A DNA stretch of 64,000 nucleotides from Phaeodactylum tricornutum CCAP 1055/1 (taxonomy: Eukaryota; Bacillariophyta; Bacillariophyceae; Surirellales; Neidiaceae). Within the stretch, counting starts at the first letter, position 1, and each line of letters begins with the position of its first letter. The position numbers and the translations under genes were made by a program. Of the stretch, positions 1-11,018 are shown piece after piece. The notes under the pieces were generated by a model. That model saw only the letters and a list, made by a program, of their open reading frames with translations. It was not told the origin of the DNA and did not search any database. Location: NCBI RefSeq assembly GCF_000150955.2, contig NC_011693.1, positions 62,001 to 126,000 on the forward strand, in the 5' to 3' direction.

Positions 1-134
1 AAGGGCGGTTGCTGGTCGGACTGCAAAAGGCTTAAGCTGCGACACTTTTTCGGGTTTTACTCACACGAATTGTACGTAAAATTTATAAAGTGTGTTGAAA
101 ATGAGATCACTAAACGAAGGAATGATTCCAACTC

Positions 135-2011
135 TCACGGATTTTCAACGGTATCTTTCTCGCCAGAGACGTTATCTCCGTCAGCATCAATATCAAAATT
201 GCCCTCCGCATCGTAGGTTTGCGACGGCTTGTCGTTTCTATGGCTCAAACGGTCCAAAATCGAGTGAAATTTTGATTGCCCATTACGGAAGTTGCACCAA
301 AACATCAACAAGGCCAAGGCAAAACCCGCAACAAGAGTTAGTAGCACTGCAAATGCAAGCAATCCTGCACTTCCGTTCTCGTATAGGGACGACAAACCCC
401 AGAAGAAAAGCGGCAACAGGCAAAATACCAGGACAATGTAGCATAAAGGAAACATCCGCCAGATCCCTGCGTTCTTCCCGAGTCGACGTGCCGCAAAAAA
501 TGGAATGTTTCGAAGTGGCGGAAGCGGATACCAAATCAGAAAACCCGTCAAGTTAAAAAACAAATGTGCAAGGGCTACCTGAAGAGGATCGGTGCCGACA
601 GCATCCAAACTACTGACAACTGCCTGAACGGCAGTTCCCATATTCGCACCCAAGACGAGAGGATAGACCTGCTCTAATCGAAGAGCCCCGACACCAGCGA
701 ACGGAACAAGAACCGAAGTCGTAATGCTTGAGCTCTGTGTGATCATCGTAATTCCGATACCGACAAGGAATCCGATGTATCCGTTGCAGGTGGTAACCGT
801 ATGCACTACCTTGGTGGACAACCCGAACAAAAGCTTCTGAACAGCAAAAACCATGGACAGCATGGAAACAAACAGTATGATCAAAGCAATAACAAAAGAG
901 ACGGCTCCGGCTACTTGATCCTGAGTGCGAGAAGCAGACTCGCGAAAGAGTACAGGGCAGCGCCCGGTACTCTCATAGCAGCCAATCAGTCCAACTTTAC
1001 ACGTTGCGAAGCTAGGCTCTGCTCCTTCATCGCAATGAATCGGGTAGTAGTCGTCGCATGTTTTTCCGTTCGCAACGCCAACAATGAGTTTTTTGTTGCT
1101 GGTCAAGAGACGAGCAGACAATGGACTAACAAATTTCTTTATCGGTCCTTCGAAATGGTCTCTTCTACCAGTCTCAGCCCCCTCGGCAAGGGCTCCGGTA
1201 AGATGCTGTAAATATCCCGTGGCGCATTCCACTGGAAACAGGATTGCCACAGTAAAGATGTTGAAGACGTCATGTAATGTGGCAGCTGCGAACGACCGGT
1301 CCAGCTCGGCGCTTTTCCCCATTTGGGCCAAAGAAACGATCGTCGAAGTGACTGTGGTTCCCACGTTGGCACCCATAACCCTTCAAGAAACGCAGTAGCT
1401 TTTGAGTGTATACAAAATCAATCGCAAGCCCAAAGTTGGAATACGCACGCCTCTTGACTCACATGTAGATACCCTGGGCCACGCTTATGGCGCGTGCCTC
1501 AGTGAGCGAAACAATCACGGTGGTGGTTGTGCTGCTGCTTTGCATTAACACTGTGGCAATAATGCCGACCATCAACGCACTAAAACAGTACAATGTGTTA
1601 GAAACAGATGGAATAGCAGCAGCATTCAACTCATCGACAACATTCGAAATTTTCCTACCTCAAGGGGTTGGAGTCCGAATCAAAGAGTTTCCCTGCTCCA
1701 CAACCTGCCAAGACTTTGGCCGCATCTCCGAGAAGCGTCAGACCGAAAACTAGCCAATACAGAGAACCGACCAAGATTATAACAGCCAACAGCATCCATA
1801 GCCATTCAATTTCCGATCGAAAACAGCATGCGGTGCACACTTCTCCAAATGACGCCTTCTCGTACGTGTCCAGAAGATCTTCGGTTTCTTGAATGGTGAA
1901 ATCTTCATCACCGAAACGGACTATACCCCGCCCTTTCCGTCGTGCTCTCTTTTTCTCAGCAGTCGCTGAGATTTCATTAGGTGACAATTCGGTCTCGTGG
2001 ATGACATTCAT
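135..2011 (-). CDS. Type II Na+/phosphate cotransporter (SLC34/NaPi-II family)
   Basis: Three exons on the minus strand, 2011-1659, 1579-1463 and 1380-135, give 571 residues. Introns of 79 and 82 nt have GT-AG ends, and both junctions restore conserved transporter sequence. The two inverted family repeats are visible: a first QSSS at about residues 131-134 followed by GANVGTT (160-166), and a second QSSS at 372-375 followed by GANMGT (402-407). These serines are the known Na+/phosphate-binding signature. Between them lies a Cys-rich extracellular loop (about 259-305), as in animal NaPi-II. The N-terminus (1-65) is hydrophilic and basic/acidic, hence cytosolic; the C-terminus is an acidic tail. 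The role is sodium-driven phosphate uptake at the plasma membrane. The start is the first ATG. In diatoms such carriers are commonly induced by phosphate starvation; I cannot see that in the sequence. Confidence 0.93.
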
Positions 2012-2802
2012 GCTAAAAAAGGATCAAAGAAGTGAAATCTTGGAGTTTCACTCTCGTCAACTGGGATTACTGATTGTGAGTATGGAGAAGGCAAAGAATT
2101 CTGTATTTACAGGACAGTGATTGCGCTGTAAAGGACAGGGCGAACAGTTCCAAAAGAATCGCTCTTGGGCGTTCTTTATGACTCATCTCAGATACCCTCA
2201 CAATCAATCGGTCATCTCTTTCACGGTCAAGATACCATAATAGAAAGGTCATCGAATGACCGAGATTTCGCATATAACGATTGGAGTCTTTTTTCACTTC
2301 AATTACATTTATGTTCGCAGAAAACCAAGGCCACCAAGAGGAAATGGATTACTTCAATGACTAAGGAAATTTACCAATAAACAATATTGCTTCGTTTCCG
2401 TCTCGTTGGACGAAGACAAACGTGGGCATGACGTGCTAGGAAGGACCTATAGTGTCAAAGTAAAGACACTTGCGTCAGCTAAATGTTATTAATAGTACAA
2501 ATGCGATTAGTGTGGGTCTATACCCTCCACAAGCCGCAATGTAATACCAAGTCGACGAAAACGACTCATTGCCCTAGCGCAATAGAAGATCCTCCGAATT
2601 CATGGATGCCATCTCCCACATCCCGATACGCAACGAGCCAGAGACTGGATCTTGCCAAGCAAAAGGAACCGCCTTCGGCACAATTTTACGTGTCTGGCGG
2701 ATGAAGCGTCACAGAACATCATTTGGATTGTGGTCAACCCAATCCCTTCCTCGGATGTGGCATGGTTTCCATTGCCTAGTTCCATCACTGCGTTAGATAA
2801 AA
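2012..2802. other. intergenic, 5' region of the phosphate transporter
   Basis: About 790 bases between the start of the phosphate transporter and the 3' end of the MATE gene, both on the minus strand. Short ORFs on either strand lack family features. It presumably holds the phosphate transporter promoter; no specific element is assigned. Confidence 0.5.
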
Positions 2803-4830
2803 TCAGATTTGGAGAGCTCGTTGCTCTTCTTGGCGAATGGCTGCTTGTTTGCGCCACACACGGGTGGAAAAGTTGAAAAGCCGGATTCCTTGGAACAAAA
2901 AGAAGGTGCGCCAAACCGCGGGGAAAGAGGCACAAAAGAATTTCAGAATGCTAAAATGAATTCCCAGCGTGACCACGTAGGTGGCCACCAGGGTGGTGAA
3001 GTCCCGCGCCGCAATGACCGTCCCTTCACACAAAAGAATGAACGGGTGTAGAGCGAGTGCGGCACCCAAATAGTGTGCATGGTCGCGCATCATGGCCACT
3101 ATACTCGCGTCATTGCTCAGGTAACGACCTAACGATTGCAAAATCCGGGTAGACACCTGGCAGTTCCAAAAGGCAATGACTCCTACCAACACGATGAGTT
3201 TCTTCAAGATACCCCGAAAGTCCTTGGTGGAAGGCTTGGGGTACAGCGTCGCGGGCATGAACGACTGGGCCGTTTGCGAGACGGCATCGCCGAAGCAGCC
3301 AAAGAAGAAAAAGACGCGCATCATAATATTGTGTGCGGCCAAAGAGACGACCCCAAAGTCGGTGCATCGTATAGTCATGGCCCCGTAGCAGGCTACTTTG
3401 GCTAGAATGACAAAAAATATAGGACCGGAAAGTTTGACGAGCTCTAGCATATCCTGACGACCAGGCAAGGACAAGAGGGGAATTTCCTGATGCGACAGCG
3501 GATTCATTTCTGGAACGGTGGAGGCGGTGGCCACCAAAACATCGTTTGCTTGTATCGATGAATCGTACTCCACATTGCCAATGGCAATTTGTGTCGTATT
3601 CTCTGCTGCCGGGGCGGCGTCTCGGTACTGGAGCTTTTCCGGGACGCGTATTTCGTTAACTGCGCCGGATGGGTCCCCCTGCACTTCCATTCGTCGCCAT
3701 ATTTGCATTTTCCGGCGTACCGCCTGCATGAGAATGCTGGTGGATACGAGACTAGCCGCCGCCGTGGCCAACGCGGCTCCCTGGACACCGTAGCGCGGGG
3801 CCAAAGCCAAATCCCCGGCCAGATTGGTGACGGAAGCGGCTAGAACTGCCATGGCCGGTGTTCGGGTATTCAGCGTGGCCAAACAGAAGGATTGGGCCAC
3901 CATACCGACAACGGAGCTGACGGCCACTGATGCTCGAATCCAAGCGTAGCGGGTGGCAAAGGCTAGGAGTTCCGGCGTCCCACTGGCGCCCGCCATGTTA
4001 CGCAAAACCAGGCCACCGGCTCCCCAAACAATGACCGTGGTGACGGTACCCAGAAGCGTGGCCACGCCTAAAACGTGCGAGGTGGTGCGCTGGAGACCGC
4101 GGTAGTCCCGAACGGCGATTCCTTTGGAAATAAGATTGGTGGTGGCAATGGCCAGAAAGTACGTGAGGTATAGTAAACTGTCAATGAGTGTAGTAGATGG
4201 TCCTAGAGAAGCGAGCTGTACAATAGCGTTTTGTTGGGTAATACCGACAACGGTGGTGTCGACCAAGCTGAGTAGCGGTTCGCTGAGCCAAATGAGAATG
4301 GTTGTGGAGGCAAAGATGATGAGTTGCCGATAAGTAGGGACTTTGCTACCATGTGCCGAAGTTGTTGTAGTTGCGGTGGAAGGAGTAAAGGACAGATTCG
4401 AAGTTGTAGTAGCGGTGTGGTTGGAGGATACTGCTTCTCCGTTGGTACACGGTATCGCCGTTATCTCAGATGGTGTATGCTCTTCGAGCGAGTTGTGGTC
4501 AATGGCGTCGTCTCCCTCGTCGGCTTGACTCCATCGATGGGTGCGTCGTTTGCGAGGGAAAATCCCGTTTGGCGCCACCGTACTTACGGGTATACCAAGC
4601 CTTCGACAATGGGACATTTTCTCCCCGCCGTGCAACGTCGTGGACGGACAATGGTAGGGCCGACTCAACCGAAGGTGTGGATAAGGAACGAAGGACCAAG
4701 CCTCGACGTGCGAACGGCCGTTCCGGGACAGAGCGATCCATCCCAACAACTCCACGCACCGACGTGCCGATCGATACCGAGACGTCTCGGACCTACCGTC
4801 CAGTGGGTGATTCCGTACCGGTGCCTTCAT
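2803..4830 (-). CDS. MATE-family efflux transporter, DinF/EDS5-like
   Basis: Single-exon gene of 675 residues. Residues 1-160 are polar, Ser/Thr-rich and unconserved. The MATE domain begins near 165 with IWLSEPLLSLVDTTVVG, typical of the DinF/EDS5 branch, and runs to about 655 with about 12 membrane segments. A polar loop of about 80 residues (about 380-455) joins the two six-helix halves. MATE carriers export organic compounds or drugs by H+ or Na+ antiport; plant EDS5 is a plastid-envelope exporter. The substrate is unknown. The annotated ATG is the first in frame. A start at Met72 would drop part of the odd N-terminus, and I cannot tell whether that N-terminus is a targeting region. The gene is head-to-head with the adenylyltransferase gene. 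Confidence 0.88.
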   Translation of the reverse strand: MKAPVRNHPLDGRSETSRYRSARRCVELLGWIALSRNGRSHVEAWSFVPYPHLRLSRPYHCPSTTLHGGEKMSHCRRLGIPVSTVAPNGIFPRKRRTHRWSQADEGDDAIDHNSLEEHTPSEITAIPCTNGEAVSSNHTATTTSNLSFTPSTATTTTSAHGSKVPTYRQLIIFASTTILIWLSEPLLSLVDTTVVGITQQNAIVQLASLGPSTTLIDSLLYLTYFLAIATTNLISKGIAVRDYRGLQRTTSHVLGVATLLGTVTTVIVWGAGGLVLRNMAGASGTPELLAFATRYAWIRASVAVSSVVGMVAQSFCLATLNTRTPAMAVLAASVTNLAGDLALAPRYGVQGAALATAAASLVSTSILMQAVRRKMQIWRRMEVQGDPSGAVNEIRVPEKLQYRDAAPAAENTTQIAIGNVEYDSSIQANDVLVATASTVPEMNPLSHQEIPLLSLPGRQDMLELVKLSGPIFFVILAKVACYGAMTIRCTDFGVVSLAAHNIMMRVFFFFGCFGDAVSQTAQSFMPATLYPKPSTKDFRGILKKLIVLVGVIAFWNCQVSTRILQSLGRYLSNDASIVAMMRDHAHYLGAALALHPFILLCEGTVIAARDFTTLVATYVVTLGIHFSILKFFCASFPAVWRTFFLFQGIRLFNFSTRVWRKQAAIRQEEQRALQI

Positions 4831-5606
4831 GCGTGTGTATGATATGTCTGTACTTGTACTTGACGTGTACAGCGTGAACGTACGTAGTAAAGCCCACCGT
4901 GAGGAGTCGTCGTCGTCGTCGTTCGAGTTCCGATCCCTTCGTCCGTTCTATCGGAATCGGTACGATGCGTCGCAATCGGCTTTTGTCAATCCCCGTACCG
5001 CAACAGACTCGACTTGATTCCTCCACTCTACTACCTACTTATTCCACTCCTTCACTGCCTTTCTAACCCTGCAATGCAATGCAATGCAACGACCAAGACG
5101 CAAATGAACCAAGACACACCTCGATGTTTAGTGTCTACGGGACAGTGCTTCGGTCCTCCCTTTTGCGAGTGCCGAGTCAAAGAAGGTACTATTACCAGTA
5201 AAGGAAGAAGGTAGGTATGTGTATGTAGTATACGTATGTGTCGTGCTACTGGGAAAACGTACAGTTCCGTCCGTCCGGCAACGAGCTTGCCGACTCCTCA
5301 CGGGCCCGATCAAACGCCTAGGTATACCACCATCCGTCGATCCGTACATCAGTCAATGGGGCCGGATGTGGCGCGTCGAGTCCGTCTATCTATCCGCTCC
5401 TTGGTTTGACAATGACTGTGACAGTGAGTAACCCTATCGGGACAACCCCAGCCCTACCGAGCTGTTCCAACAAGACCAAAAAACGTCGTTCATTTTCAAT
5501 AGTAGATATTAGATGTTTGATGAACACCATGGTAGTGTAGCTATTCTGTTCCGTTCGGTTCCATCTCAACACTAGAAAACGCCGCCTTCATCTGTAACGC
5601 GGCACC
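4831..5606. other. divergent promoter region, MATE / NMNAT
   Basis: 776 bases separate two divergent starts. It contains a (GTC)n microsatellite at 4906-4922, a (GCAAT)n microsatellite at 5071-5089, and an imperfect copy of the recurring palindrome, GTGACAGTGAG, at 5418-5428. No convincing gene. Confidence 0.5.
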
Positions 5607-7355
5607 ATGGAGGACAATCTTACATCCCTCCCGACCAACGGCGAGTCGTTGCTACCGACGGACGTTCCCACCGATCGTCCCTTGTCCATTGGCGTTTTTG
5701 GCGGTTCCTTCAATCCCATCCATCTGGGACACGTGCTTTTGGCCATTACTACACAGCAGACCAAACCGGTGGATCAAGTAGTATTGGTACCCGTCTACAA
5801 ACACGCCGTCAAGCGTGACTTATTGCCCTTCGACGATCGGGTCCGTATGTGCCGAGCCGCCGTCGGATCCTTCGGTCAGCACAATCGCGCCATTGTGGTA
5901 TCTACCGTGGAACGCCGCGTAGGTGCCTCCAACGGAGCCATGCTGCGAGCTCTCCAACAAGAATACCCCGAGGGGACCCGCTTTTGGTGGATCTGTGGCG
6001 ACGACTTCTTCCGATGGATGGAGCGACCCAAGGGGCTCGAAACACTCGCGCACGTTTCGGGATTGATCGTCCAGCGACGTCTCCACAAACGCGCCAACGG
6101 ACAACTCTTTCAGGAAGATCTAGACGAAGCCCGCGTCCGCGCCAAAACCCTACAGCTCGATATCCATTTAGACTTTATTTACGGAGAGTTGCCGCACTTT
6201 TCGTCGACCCTCGTCCGGCAGGCACCGGGATCCTGGCGCTCCTTTTTGCCGCAAGCAGTCGCGGCCTACCTGGACGCGCGACCGCATTTACAGGAACAGT
6301 TGTTGGCCAATCTACAAGCCGACGCCACGGCAGAAGCCGCGCAAACCGTATTGTCCGGCGAACAGCCGGTGACCGCGGCTTCGAACACCGCGTGCTCCAC
6401 AACCACCACGTCCGCGGCAGCCTTCAAACAAGCCGGGTTGTGGGTCATGCGGGGGCTTGATATGGTACACATGCTCCAGTACGAACGTGGCATGACCGGA
6501 CTGCGCCTTTCCACCGGAACCACGCAAAAATACCAACAAGAAACCCTTGAAGAAGTCCAACGCAATACGGATCGCGTATTGCGAGAAATTCTCGACGCCC
6601 ACGCGGAAAGCGACCAGCTCGTACTCCTCCCCGCCGACGATGACTGGCCCGAAGTCCAAGCCCTCGCGGCGGAACTCCAGCAAGTCCCCACTTGGTTGAC
6701 GCGCGACCGCGCCACACTCGCTCGGCGCCAACTAGTTTTGACGGCCACACCCGGCGTCGAAGGCTGGGCGGCACGCTATTCCCTCGTGGAAAAGTTCCAC
6801 GCCCGCCTCGACCTACTCACCCAAAGCACCGTCCGCGCGCTGGTAGAAATCCGTGCCAACCTCGCGGTGGCGCAAGCCCAACCCACACCGTCTCGGAGTG
6901 TACCGGAACTTTTACGTTCCTGGTGTCAGGGCAAGGAAGCCCTGGGACGACTGCGTGCGTTTGTCTGTGCCGGCGGCCCGGACGCCTCCACCCTGGTGCG
7001 CGAATCACTCGCCACCCGACAACAGCTGGTACGCGTGATGGAAGCCAAGGATCGGTGCATTGCGCGCGTATTGATTCTGGAAGCTGGTGTCTCGACCCGA
7101 TTGGCCGCCCCCGATGCTTTGCACCGGATGCTGAGCGAAGTGACCAAGGCGGAATGGTCCCTCATGGGCTGCTGCAGTTACGTGGCCAACCAACCCGGAT
7201 CCATCCAATTGGTCCATCAGCAGCTCGCATCCGGTAGCGCCCCCTCCGACGAACCATTCTCGGTCCAACACTTTTTTGAAGCCTCTAGTACGGCCATTGA
7301 TTTTTTGTTAACCTTCGCCAAGGCCTTGGCTGCGTCCGCCTGCTCGACGTTGTAA
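5607..7355 (+). CDS. nicotinate/nicotinamide mononucleotide adenylyltransferase fused to a NIT-like sensor domain
   Basis: Single exon, 582 residues; the start ATG lies in a good context (GGCACCATGG). Residues 27-235 are a NadD/NMNAT nucleotidyltransferase: the GGSFNPIHLGH motif at 32-42 binds ATP, and HFSSTLVR at 197-204 matches the family ISSTxxR motif. The reaction is NMN or NaMN plus ATP giving NAD or NaAD plus pyrophosphate. NadD proteins normally end near residue 220. Here about 330 further residues follow. From 277 to about 570 they resemble the helical nitrate/nitrite-sensing NIT domain: YERGMTGLRLSTG (293-305), a helix at 395-418, WCQGKEALGRLRAF (439-452), and a closing FFEASSTAIDFLL segment. 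No presequence is obvious, so the enzyme is probably cytosolic or nuclear. The nucleotidyltransferase call is firm; the NIT call is from pattern recognition and less sure. Confidence 0.9.
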   Translation: MEDNLTSLPTNGESLLPTDVPTDRPLSIGVFGGSFNPIHLGHVLLAITTQQTKPVDQVVLVPVYKHAVKRDLLPFDDRVRMCRAAVGSFGQHNRAIVVSTVERRVGASNGAMLRALQQEYPEGTRFWWICGDDFFRWMERPKGLETLAHVSGLIVQRRLHKRANGQLFQEDLDEARVRAKTLQLDIHLDFIYGELPHFSSTLVRQAPGSWRSFLPQAVAAYLDARPHLQEQLLANLQADATAEAAQTVLSGEQPVTAASNTACSTTTTSAAAFKQAGLWVMRGLDMVHMLQYERGMTGLRLSTGTTQKYQQETLEEVQRNTDRVLREILDAHAESDQLVLLPADDDWPEVQALAAELQQVPTWLTRDRATLARRQLVLTATPGVEGWAARYSLVEKFHARLDLLTQSTVRALVEIRANLAVAQAQPTPSRSVPELLRSWCQGKEALGRLRAFVCAGGPDASTLVRESLATRQQLVRVMEAKDRCIARVLILEAGVSTRLAAPDALHRMLSEVTKAEWSLMGCCSYVANQPGSIQLVHQQLASGSAPSDEPFSVQHFFEASSTAIDFLLTFAKALAASACSTL

Positions 7356-8755
7356 ACGACTTTGTCGCGACGAGCTACGGATGACCAGAAGGCTCCCATA
7401 CGTGTCCAATTTTGACCTTTAGCCATTCAGATTTTAATTATTACCAATCCGATTTTGTTAAGCCGCCCGGAGATTTACTTTGAATGGCTGTTATATTTTA
7501 ATTGGTAGGAATGTGGACTTTTACGTCTTTTTTCTCGCCGGAGTCGGTCAAGGCCTCGGGAACAGAAAGTCCTTGCGAGCGCTGTTGTCGATATCGATCT
7601 TTACAGAGTAGGCCTGTCTGGCTGCATTTGAAATCCGGAGGCTCCACTACCGGTGGCCGATGCGGGCCGCGAGAGCGCCATGGTTTTTCTTCAAAGATTT
7701 TGTGCACTATGCAACTACCGAGGCGCTATGGGAAAGTCCACCGATGTTTGCCACACGTGGGCCAGAAGTCGCGGCTTTCGTCAAGATCTTTCTGAAAGAG
7801 TTGTCCGTTCGCGCTCGTGGAGACGTCGATAGACGATCAATCAGCACGGCGCCTTATCTATGTTACGTATCCGTAACTCAGAATCCCTTATTTCCGCTAG
7901 GTGACGTATAAGCGAGAAGAGGCTGCTGCTATACGACCGTCAGTGATGTCCCGAGGTGACTTCCCCCAGGCAACCATGCAGCGTACCCTGTCGATTTCCG
8001 CCTCTGATAGTATGTTTATGAACGTGGACTGACGCCAACTTCGACTCCGCCAAAGCATACACGCAACTACCCCGACAATGACTGGGAATCAAATTGCTCT
8101 TACACCCGGCAATGTGATGTTTGCACGACGACTGTGTATCATGGAGAAAAAAAGTGATCCGTGGTCAGACGACTCTTTCCACTACTAAAGTGTCGTAGAT
8201 TTCGTCGAATATTGTAGCAGAATGGAAATGACTTGGATATGTCCTGACTATAATGAAGTGTGAATACCCAGACATATTGTGCCTGTATTGACCATTGACG
8301 AATTATGTTGCCGAGGCAACAGCAGGCGTTTACACTTATCGGTATGTGTTCGGACTGTAAAAGATCTCGTCATAGTTAACGATTGGGCAGTAAAATATTT
8401 ACAAGTCACTATCAAGAAAAGAGTGTTAGACAAGCCATGTCTAACAAGTGTCGCACGCATTTTTTATTATCGATGCTACTAGGCCAGTAGAAAATCGTAC
8501 CGCGACTTTTTTTTGCATCGTCACCCAGTCCATCAGCGCGTGGAAATCCTTTGGTATCTCTTTGGGGTGATTCGTCAACAAGGGGGAGCTGTCGCAAAGC
8601 TTACATTAATTTAAGTCGTGCCGACGGTTCGGAGATTAGGCAGGCCAGATCATGACATCATCCTCTCACAAAGCGTTTTTTTTTTTCATACCGACACTTG
8701 TGAATCAGTTCTTGAAATCCCTTTGCGGAGATAAACTCCAGCTCACTCCTGGCGA
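7356..8755. other. gene-poor region containing the NMNAT relic
   Basis: Apart from the relic at 7671-7843, nothing here can be supported as a gene. The longest ORFs (97 and 83 residues on plus, 69 on minus) overlap one another or the relic and match no family I know. The first part must hold the 3' end of the adenylyltransferase transcript. Confidence 0.5.
7671..7843 (-). pseudogene. decayed inverted fragment of the NMN adenylyltransferase gene
   Basis: Read on the minus strand, 7843-7770 aligns to 6060-6135 of the upstream adenylyltransferase gene with 65 of 76 positions identical plus a 2-nt gap (hand alignment). It covers the segment around RRLHKRANGQLFQEDLDE. About 90 nt further on, the copy has TGGCGCTC (7680-7673), equivalent to the codons for WRS in the parent 99 nt downstream, so the homology may continue weakly. 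The 2-nt deletion and a TAG just downstream break the frame. It is a relic of an inverted partial duplication, not a working gene. Confidence 0.72.
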
Positions 8756-9019
8756 ATGAGGACTGAGATGGATGAACAAGCAACTGACTACAAGAAAGGT
8801 GGCGTTGCTGAAATTGATGTCGAAATAGGCGATGAAGGAACTCAACTCTCCCAGGAGCGGACATCACCACCCTTTTGGTCTCCAGGATGGCCAGCCTCTC
8901 CCATCCAACGATGTAATGACGGAGAATTCGTCTTGGCTATTCTGATTATACTAATCATTTACATCGTTCTGGCATATATGTCGCTTTATTTTGTTGAGGA
9001 GGAGATTCGTTCACACTAA
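8756..9019 (+). CDS. small single-pass membrane ORF, unrecognised
   Basis: 87 residues from a true ATG. The first 55 are polar and acidic. Residues 58-80 form one strongly hydrophobic helix (FVLAILIILIIYIVLAYMSL), leaving a short acidic tail, so the product would be tail-anchored or single-pass. There is no family match, no targeting motif and no conserved neighbour. A shorter antisense ORF overlaps it. Hydrophobic helices can arise by chance in AT-rich DNA, so this is only a candidate. Confidence 0.28.
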   Translation: MRTEMDEQATDYKKGGVAEIDVEIGDEGTQLSQERTSPPFWSPGWPASPIQRCNDGEFVLAILIILIIYIVLAYMSLYFVEEEIRSH

Positions 9020-11018
9020 GACCGTGCTGGTTGTCTTTCAACATCGTCTTCCGCTGCAGATACCAATAGAAATCAGCGGCTGATCACTCTGACTACGGAT
9101 AAGACAATGCATGTATTTTGCTTTGGAAAACTGATAGTGGCTGCCCGACTGAATACCATACAGTCATTTGTCTAAAAACTGGAAATGCAAACATAAAATT
9201 TATATAGAAGGGTGCTTACCAACTACGTTGTTTGCAGTAAACTTTGTTGACGCTGCTACGCGTACTGCGTTCTAGTTTGCTATCTTGCGCTTGCTACCAT
9301 GCGGTTTGTTTTTCATCATCTTGTTTGCCTGATGCTTACCGTCTTTGTTTCTGGCCCGTGTCTTCGATGAATAGGTGCAGCCCCTGTCTAAGTTCCTGCA
9401 TCACCTTTTACTCATCTTGGTAACAGTAAGTGTAGACATTGTCGATTCGTTGTACAGTAAAACGGCAGTGTTTTTGATTTCGCGCATCGGAATTAGATGT
9501 ACTCGATTCTGTCTTAGATAGAGAATGGCTGAAATCTACTCCAAAAGTAGATGAACTGCTCAGAGCGAATGATAGCGACAGCAACCAAGCTATATCAACA
9601 AGTTGTCAACTTATACATAATCCTCGTACTCTCCGAAGAGAATGCACCAGCTTTTACTTGCCCTTTTCATCCCGTGCTGGCGCTCCAAGCCGAAGGGTCG
9701 TCTAACAAAATGACCCAGGCAACGCGGGGTATCGAAACAGCTGTTGGAGCAGGCATGGCTCCAGAAGCATTGCTGTAGCCCCATTGCCGTCGCTAGATGT
9801 TGACCAGGACTACGCGATGGTATTTCCAAAGCTGGTGAACCGTTTCAATGCACAGGCGGCCACCGCCCTGAAGTCTACCAAAGCAAGCCATTCTCTATCC
9901 GGACTGACGAGACTGACTATTAGAAAGCGAGAATGGCTCCAAAAGCACTAGCACAGCTCCCCCACCATCGCCAGGTGTCGCCTCGAGCGCGTGGCCAATA
10001 ATCGTAGCTTTTTGCGAATAATCGATGTAGTCGCTGACACTATGAAATCCCGGCCGAGGGATGTGGCATTACACCCACAAGGAAATAGGAAACTCAAAGC
10101 GAGATAGAGGTTACGCCTCTTTCAAAAGAGAAAGCATATCCTGTATGTGTTTGCATCGCGCCGTGCGGGGACAAGTCAGTCTATACCTTTTCGAGTCGAA
10201 ATTCATGTGGATAGGAAAGAAATTGAGTGGCTTGATTTGAACCTGACGGCCTACTACGTCTAGCAGTACTAATGGTATTATAACCACTTTCAACCGTAAG
10301 CGAGAGGCACGAGAGGTACTTCGTTTTATTACATTGGCGAAAACCTCATACGCGAGTTAATGAGAAAAAGACTCGAATTTCGAAGACGTCCACCTGAGAA
10401 TCTTGTAGCTAACTCTAAAAATTCGGGTAAATTCTCAAAACAACGAGCTTAAAACGTTGCTGACCGAATGCTGTCTAACGACCGGGCAAAGTGGCAGCTA
10501 TGGAATGAAAGGACCTTCCAAGATGCACACGTTTCTCTTCAGAAAGAGATGTGTCATTGAACTCCTCTACTTGCAGAAAGGGAAGTGAATAGCCACTAGT
10601 AAACCTTCAACCGCTCTACAACAGATAAAGACGTGCATTTGTTCAATTCTTCAAGAATTTATACCTGATGTTAGTAACAACAGTTCGACAAAAAGTTGCT
10701 AGCAGTGAAGTAATCCACAAATGGGGGGTTGGTCCAGCCCGTGTACCAAACAATGAAAAAACAATAATTTAGTTGTTGCTCTTCTCCAGGACAGAACTTG
10801 AGAACTTTCTGTATTAGTGGTGGAGGGAAAGTGAACTGCTTGTCTTGGACGCACCACACAAGATTTACTTGCTCGCTGCCGCGGTAGATACGGACATCTC
10901 CGCCGGAAGTCTTGAGAGCTTTGTCCAACGTTGTCCTTGATCCCTAGTATCTTGTGAAGAATCTGGAGGGTTACGCGCGTACTGTCGCTTTCCTCACGGA
11001 CACTGGCTATCAACAATC
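9020..11018. other. 2-kb region without a supported gene
   Basis: Only short ORFs are present. A GTAACAGTAAG motif lies at 9420-9430. On the minus strand, 11016-10671 is coding-like across two overlapping frames (85 and 105 residues) and could be a broken gene continuing the ORF at 11019-11327. Weak similarity between about 9752-9800 and 9933-9980 hints at an old local duplication. Confidence 0.45.

Noticed and set aside
92-556. 154-residue plus-strand ORF
   Set aside because: Lies antisense inside the conserved phosphate transporter exon.
9299-9372. Tiny ORF MRFVFHHLVCLMLTVFVSGP looking like a signal peptide
   Set aside because: Stops after 24 codons, and I found no convincing splice into a mature protein.
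9752-9980. Two similar stretches about 180 bases apart (ATGGCTCCAnAAGCA...)
   Set aside because: Similarity is only about 70 percent over some 45 bases; could be chance.
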